A stretch of 11,250 nt of DNA from Isohypsibius dastychi (lineage: Eukaryota; Tardigrada; Eutardigrada; Parachela; Isohypsibiidae). The notes under the pieces were generated by a model, which was given only the letters and a program-made list of their open reading frames with translations, was not told the DNA's origin and searched no databases. The position numbers were made by a program, and so were the translations under genes. Each line of letters begins with the position of its first letter. Positions within the stretch are counted from its first letter, which is position 1. Positions 6,485 to 11,250 of the stretch are shown here, in pieces. The stretch is from the NCBI GenBank assembly GCA_034696485.1, contig JAQIWT010001339.1, positions 1-11,250 of the forward strand. The letters are read 5' to 3'.

Positions 6485-9048
6485 ATGGAAATGGAGCCAG
6501 GACAGACTATATTCGATGACCCTTCGTCGGACCTTAAACTACGATGTTTTCCGGATGATAAGCTCGTCATTTGCAATCGTGCAAAATTGACCAAGGAAAG
6601 CTTGTTCTTCAAAAAATTGCTCGGTTCACCTTTGGAATCGGGTAAGATGGAAGTGGTCCTAACGGATGTTTCCTTTGATGCAATGAAGAGGTAAGAAGAA
6701 CTTTTCATAAGCGTCGCATGCTTGTGTAGACTATTATCAGATTATTTCCCAACCATGATGATGAAAATGAAATGCAATTTTCGACTTTTGAATTTCCAGG
6801 ATTGTCGATTTTGTGATGAACTCATCCGTTATTCTCGACGAGGAGAACGTATTAGAGCTGACGGCGATGTCGGTTTATTTTATCATTCCAACACTTCGCG
6901 CCATATGCGTCCAACATCTCATCTCGAATGCTTGTCTGGACGATTACATCATGATTCATCACTTTGCTCAACAGAACATGGTGCATGAACTGGAAGTTGA
7001 AATGTTCTCTTTCATAATGAATAACTCAGAAGCAATATTTGCCGAAAGGTCATTCATGGACTGCACAACAGATCAGGTAAAAGCCGGCTTACATCTTCTG
7101 CCATGCTCTTGTTGAATACATACACGTAACAGATGGCAGAATATATCAAATCGGATAATTTGATGATCGGAGATGAGGAGAATTGTTGGTATGCTGTAAG
7201 GAACTGGTTCCTCGTTGATCCCGCGAATCGCCGTTCTGGATTCGTTCATCTGATCGACCTCGTCAGATTTCCCCTGATGAAGGTAGACTTGATCACTTGG
7301 CTTTATTTGCAACTTATAAAAGTTGGAAATGGTTGCAGCGTCAGACCCTCGATCATATAGCAAGGGAATCTCAGGAAGATGACTATCTGATGAAAATAGT
7401 GACCCCGTTATTAGAAAACGCCCACAGGATGCAGCGCGATGAATTCCGGGAGTTTGAAGTGACACATCCAAAGTACCACCTCAGGGACCAAGGTATTTAT
7501 TTTGAGAGAGTTTTTTCCCGTATTCTAACCAAGTTCAACACTGAAAGATCTTGTGAGAGGACTTCTTGTTTTTAACGATCCGGAATACGTGTGTATGAGG
7601 AAGACATTCGTACACGGGGAACGATTCTTTTTCTGGAGGCGGGAAAACCAAAATTCCCTGATTGGCCTGCTTGACCTAATCACGAACAGATTGAGCTGGT
7701 TTCACGAACTGCCCAAGCGAATGGTACCTGGCTGCATCTGTGTCTCGCCCGAAGGTGACCTTTTCCTGGCGACATCATGGGGTGGTGATACGTCCGGAAA
7801 AATCATAAAGTACACCACAAAAACAGACAAATGGGAAGTCTTTGTTGAGTTAGATATTGGAAACATTACCGGTAAGTAAAATGAAGAGTATTTCAGAGCA
7901 GAAGCTAATTCAGGGCTTTTAGAGATGTGTTTGTTGAACGGATACGTTTATGCAAGCCAAAGAAGAGAGAGCAACGTGATTGGAAGTCCTGCAAGCTATG
8001 GTTTGACCAGATGGCAATACAAGCCGCTGTTGGACGAAAGCCTTCAGCCGACCGCCGAGGAGATTCCGTTATCTCTCGCTCTTGGACACATTTGTGTAGC
8101 ACAAGGGTACTTGTACTCACTGGGCTGTCTCATAGGAGGATCGACATCTCAAGGAAGACAAGTACACTTCTTCAATCCGCAGACCGAGATGTGGACCCGA
8201 AAACCCGACTCACCGAATGATCTCAACCTCTGCTATGGGGGAAAAATCTGCCTTCATCCAAATGGAATACCGTATTTTCTTTGTGCGTTAGTGCTTTTAC
8301 TGTTCCTGCAATCTAAAATTGCGAATTAGCAGTATTTTTTCTAGCACACATTGATTGGTATCGCGGAAGACTAGGTCATAGTAAGCACTTGCGCTCTTAT
8401 GACCCGAAAACAAACTGTTTTCGTATTCTCAAGAGTATGTTACTGAACAAGCTCAGTGAATCATCTAAACTAACGTATCACTTTCAGGGTTCCGGCATAA
8501 TTTTCGAAAACGTTCGTTTCATCCTAATGGACTATCGCTGTGGAATGATAAACTTATCCTCAGCACCATACCAGGATTCGGGATTAGAGAAGGGTTCGAG
8601 TTGGCTGAACCAACCAGCTGTCCAGGGTAAGCCTGAACGTTTTTACTACCTTATGAACCAACATACCTTCAGTCAAACAGCCATTTTCGCAGGGAATGCC
8701 GACATAACGAAATTTCGTCTTGCGAACATTGCCGCAGGAGAATGTGCAAAGTCTTTGACCCTGTGACGGGTGACTGGACAAAACTGTCTTCAGTCGGCAA
8801 CAGATTCGAAGGCCAAGTAGCCTTCAGAATGCGAAAATGTGAGTTTGCTTTTAGTTAATCCAAAGTCACCCCCAAAGTCACCCAAATGCTGACAACTTTG
8901 AACCACAGCGGCGTTGAGGGAGGATATCGATTCCGTCAAAGCCATTCAAGTTGGAAAAATGGAAAGGAAATCTATCACTTTGGAAGAGATGCAGCTCAGG
9001 GTCAACAACTGCGAACCGGCTGAAATTGTGTCCCAATGGCCGGAGTGA
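6485..9048 (+). CDS. BTB-BACK-kelch protein, complete, ten exons
   Basis: The proposed exons are 6485-6690, 6800-7076, 7133-7282, 7339-7492, 7548-7871, 7923-8282, 8345-8434, 8488-8626, 8738-8838 and 8909-9048. All nine introns are GT..AG (51-111 nt), and the exons sum to 646 codons plus a TGA stop, exactly in frame. BTB-kelch proteins usually act as substrate adaptors for cullin-3 ubiquitin ligases. BTB: residues about 10-115 (DLKLRCFPDDKL ... EVVLTDVSFDAMKRIVDFV). BACK: about 150-262, with IKSDNLMIGDEENCWYAVRNW and LIDLVRFPLMKRQTL, close to the family's L-x-x-x-x-V-R-F-P-L. Kelch-like repeats follow to about residue 600 (YDPKTNCF, FDPVTGDWTKL). The usual double-glycine of kelch blades is mostly missing, so the propeller is divergent. 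The tail of about 45 residues is charged and probably helical. Every Trp is TGG. A TATA box precedes it, and an inverted decayed copy of its 3' exons lies at 3765-4205. The substrate is unknown. Confidence 0.9.
8860..8883. repeat. 12-nt perfect tandem duplication in intron 9 of the kelch gene
   Basis: ccaaagtcaccc occurs twice in a row at 8860-8871 and 8872-8883, inside the 8839-8908 intron. The inverted decayed copy has a shorter intron (57 nt) at the same place without this duplication, so it probably arose after the two copies separated. Confidence 0.9.
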
Positions 9049-9112
9049 GCCCTCTCACCAGTTATAAAGGTCATCCTTTGAGTAATATTAGCACGTCATA
9101 TTTAGACATGCA

Positions 9113-9160
9113 ATCTTGTATCTTAAACATCACATTATCTTGTATCTTTGACATTACATT
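9113..9160. repeat. 24-nt imperfect tandem duplication downstream of the kelch gene
   Basis: Two adjacent 24-nt units, 9113-9136 and 9137-9160, both begin atcttgtatctt and agree at 21 of 24 positions. They lie 65-112 nt after the kelch stop, so they would be in its 3' UTR. Confidence 0.85.
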
Positions 9161-9422
9161 TGATCTGCGAATACATTGAGTCTGACAATGAGTGCAAGGA
9201 ATCTTATTTTCATGTTCTTATTTTCAAATCTTCAATGGTTCAAGAGAACACGAAATCGAACTCCATGGTTTGAACTTTTCATCGACTGTTTGCTTGTTAA
9301 TAGTGACAGTTCTACGTATTATTCTCACGTCTTGTTCTGTAAACAAGAATATTACCTAGGTCCCTCAGTTATTTGGAATTGACGGGACGACATTCTAGCC
9401 CAATGTTCATCAGAACATTTGA

Positions 9423-9428
9423 AATAAA
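9423..9428 (+). terminator. Candidate polyadenylation signal of the BTB-kelch gene
   Basis: A canonical AATAAA lies 375 nt after the TGA at 9046-9048, before the next locus. It is a good candidate for the 3' end, though the hexamer alone is weak evidence. Confidence 0.4.
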
Positions 9429-9666
9429 GTTCGATGGTTCAACAGTTTCATCGACTATTTGTGATGCTGGTTAAAAAGGAGTTGTCAATTTGTTATGAAG
9501 TAGCAAAGCATGTGTCAATTAATTTCATGCAGCATATATGGCAGTACGGTCAGCAGTACCCATTGTCGTCAAATATCGTTTTGGTAAGTGAGATGGTTAC
9601 GTCAGATAATCTATAACTCGACGTGAGGATGAACGGGAAATATTTCACTTCAACATTTCTGTTGAG

Positions 9667-11250
9667 CCCGGAAAATCAGGAACCCCACAAGTCACGGATT
9701 ATGACAAATACCGAGTGGATTTCAAATGAACACCACCAGATAGAAGAGCTCTAAATCAGTCCAAATTTGATTTATATCCTAATATGGATGAATTTTGTAG
9801 AAGATGTAGAAGGCTCCCCAATCGGGAAGTATGTCGTTCAAAAACGACCGAAGTGTAGCATTGATTGAGTTGACACGGCCGGAGTGCCGGGAGACAAGAC
9901 ATCGTGGTGACTGATCTGCCCGAGTGAGAGAAATCCGAATTTTTGCATTGTCGCCATGAACGAAGTGGGACACAGTGAACCCAGTTATGCATGCAAACCT
10001 GTCATTACCAAGCCGAAACTTTTCCATCATGGTTTGATAGTATACATGGTTGACCTTTAATATGTTATGTTCTGAAACCAGGAATCAACAAACAGAATCT
10101 GAAACCGATCACTCTCAAAGCCGGCCAACCATTTTCCTTCGAATGCGACGTCCAGAGTGTACCTCCGCCAGAAAATACCTGGACATTGACTCCAGCTAAA
10201 AACAGAGCCAAATCAGGAGAAGTTGGCAGTGGAGGGGTGGAGTCTCTGTGGTCCATATAGACTGCAAAATCAAGCTAGCTGGAACATACACCATCACTGA
10301 TAAGAATGAGAGTGGTGAAGATAGTTGATAGTTGAATCAACTGAGTACGCACTTGAATGACTAACACATTTTATTTCTGGATGAAGGTAGCGCGCCTGTT
10401 GAGGTCCACGAAGCTGAGAAATACGACGTTGCGCGGAAGCTGGATGAGTTTCCGTTGGTAAAACTACAAAACCGGAGTTCCATGTTGAGGGCCTTGAAGC
10501 TGGTCATCTGTACAGATTCCGGGTAAAGGCGGTGAACAGGGAAGGACCATCCGAAGAACTTGCCACGGATAAACCCATCGTCGCCAAGAATCCTTTTGGT
10601 AATTTTTGAAAACTTTTTCAGCTTGTTGAGCTCGGTGTTGACATTGGGTGATTTAGATGCTCCTGACGCATGCAGGAAACCAGAAATTACTGACTGGGAT
10701 AAAGATCATGTTGAGCTGAAATGGAGCCCACTTACAAGTGAGTTGTTGTCGGTGGTGCCCCCATGGAGAAATACATAACTGAGAAGAAAAATAAGAACGG
10801 TGACCGGGAGCAGGCTGTTTGAATTCCTGCTGTTTACCAGACCACTGCCACGGTTCCTGAAGTAACTAAGGGTAAGGTGTATCAGTTCCGTGTGCGAGCA
10901 GTCAGCTAAGGTAGCCTGTCGCACCCAGTGAAGCGATGAATCCAATTGTCGCCAAGCCACGTCGACGTACGTTGAGTTGAGCCAGGTTCTCATTTTATTC
11001 GGACAGATAATGTTTTGATTTTCTAGTTGCTCCAAGAATCGATCGCAAGAATTTTGAGACTACCCTAGGAATCGAAGCTGGGCGGCCGATTGATTTTGAT
11101 GTCAACGTCATCGGTGAACTTCGGCCAATTACCATTTCGATTTTGAAAAAGAAAGACATTAAAAGTGATGACAGCTTCTGGGGCCAAAGCGCGGAAGCGG
11201 TCCTGCTGAAAACGAGAGATAGCATCAGCAATAGTGTTCTCACAGCCCGC
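9667..11250 (+). pseudogene. Twitchin/titin-like FN3-Ig-FN3-FN3-Ig segment, decayed and running off the window
   Basis: Twitchins are giant muscle proteins of repeated Ig-FN3-FN3 units that bind thick filaments. Domain order here: FN3 (about 9667-10031; GTPQVTDYDKYRVDFK, SPIGKYVVQKRPK, AMNEVGHSEPS), Ig (10082-10325; NLKPITLKAGQPFSF, AGTYTITDKNESGEDS), FN3 (about 10385-10598; VEGLEAGHLYRFRVKAVN, EGPSEELATDKPIVAK), FN3 (10657-10966; PEITDWDKDHVELKWSP, GKVYQFRVRAVS) and Ig (from 11027; APRIDRKNFETTLGIEAGRP). Introns at 10032-10081, 10599-10656 and 10967-11026 have GT..AG ends, and the last two join in frame. In-frame stops include TGA 9727-9729 and 9866-9868 (both where FN3 has Trp), TAG 10258-10260, TGA 10820-10822 and TAA 10907-10909. 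Frame changes occur near 9900-9940, 10250, 10740-10750 and 10920. The first half of the third domain is unrecognisable. The last Ig exon is open to the window end. The family call is strong; a pseudogene is much likelier than sequencing error. Confidence 0.85.

Larger units (their letters stand above)
9049..9666. other. Flank between the kelch gene and the twitchin-like locus
   Basis: No gene is supported here. Two open frames (9176-9382 and 9434-9616) have no motif or start context and run through small direct repeats. The stretch should hold the 3' UTR of the kelch gene. It also holds diverged repeats of an ATGGTTcAA-type word at 9234, 9265 and 9433, the last two followed by TTTCATCGACT. 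Confidence 0.5.

Noticed and set aside
8389-8766. Single uninterrupted plus-strand frame of 125 codons in the kelch gene
   Set aside because: It runs through the 8435-8487 intron (GTATGT donor, ctaac branch site, ctttcag acceptor). The spliced frame restores kelch-like sequence and the next in-frame exons.
9176-9616. Two open frames of 60-68 codons after the kelch gene
   Set aside because: They cross small direct repeats and the likely poly(A) signal, and have no family resemblance or splice support.
4234-11250. UGA reassigned to tryptophan in this genome
   Set aside because: The intact kelch gene has a dozen Trp codons, all TGG, and terminates at TGA. The decayed loci also contain TAA and TAG stops and frameshifts.
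1-11250. CRISPR array, rRNA, tRNA, bacterial operon or viral genome
   Set aside because: No regularly spaced repeats, no tRNA or rRNA sequence recognised, and the coding content is spliced animal genes.

Overview
The window reads as nuclear DNA of an invertebrate animal. Coding sequence is broken by many short GT..AG introns (about 50 to 175 nt, most under 115). The recognisable families are animal ones: twitchin/titin-type Ig and FN3 domains, the CXXC1/CFP1 subunit of the COMPASS histone methyltransferase, a BTB-BACK-kelch protein and a multicopper oxidase. Twitchin-type Ig-FN3-FN3 order points to a protostome. I cannot assign a phylum from the sequence alone.

Layout, left to right. (1) 143-1994, plus strand: a spliced gene whose first about 160 residues look like the ParB/Srx-type nucleotide-binding fold, followed by a charged, coiled-coil region of unknown function. 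(2) 2246-3024, minus strand: the C-terminal copper-binding domain of a multicopper oxidase, cut off at its 5' end and with an unexplained frame change. (3) 3125-3260: a near-perfect 24-nt inverted repeat. (4) 3765-4205, minus strand: a decayed, inverted partial copy of the kelch gene found further right, with one intron still in the same place. (5) 4234-5838, plus strand: the C-terminal half of a CXXC1/CFP1 gene, with all internal splice sites but three in-frame stops. (6) 6485-9048, plus strand: a complete ten-exon BTB-BACK-kelch gene of 646 codons, with a TATA box just upstream. This is the best supported gene. (7) 9667-11250, plus strand, running off the window: an FN3-Ig-FN3-FN3-Ig segment of a twitchin-like muscle protein, broken by stops and frameshifts.

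These loci do not form a pathway. Only the ParB-like gene and the BTB-kelch gene look intact. The other four are 5'-truncated or decayed, intron-containing fragments of unrelated genes, so the region looks like a patch of segmental-duplication debris around two live genes. The most novel item is the ParB-like domain in an intron-bearing animal gene. The most testable oddity is the CFP1 copy, which carries nonsense changes but no indels, with one TGA lying where the family has tryptophan.

Exon boundaries were assigned by eye from GT/AG sites, reading-frame continuity and family motifs. No alignment or search was run.
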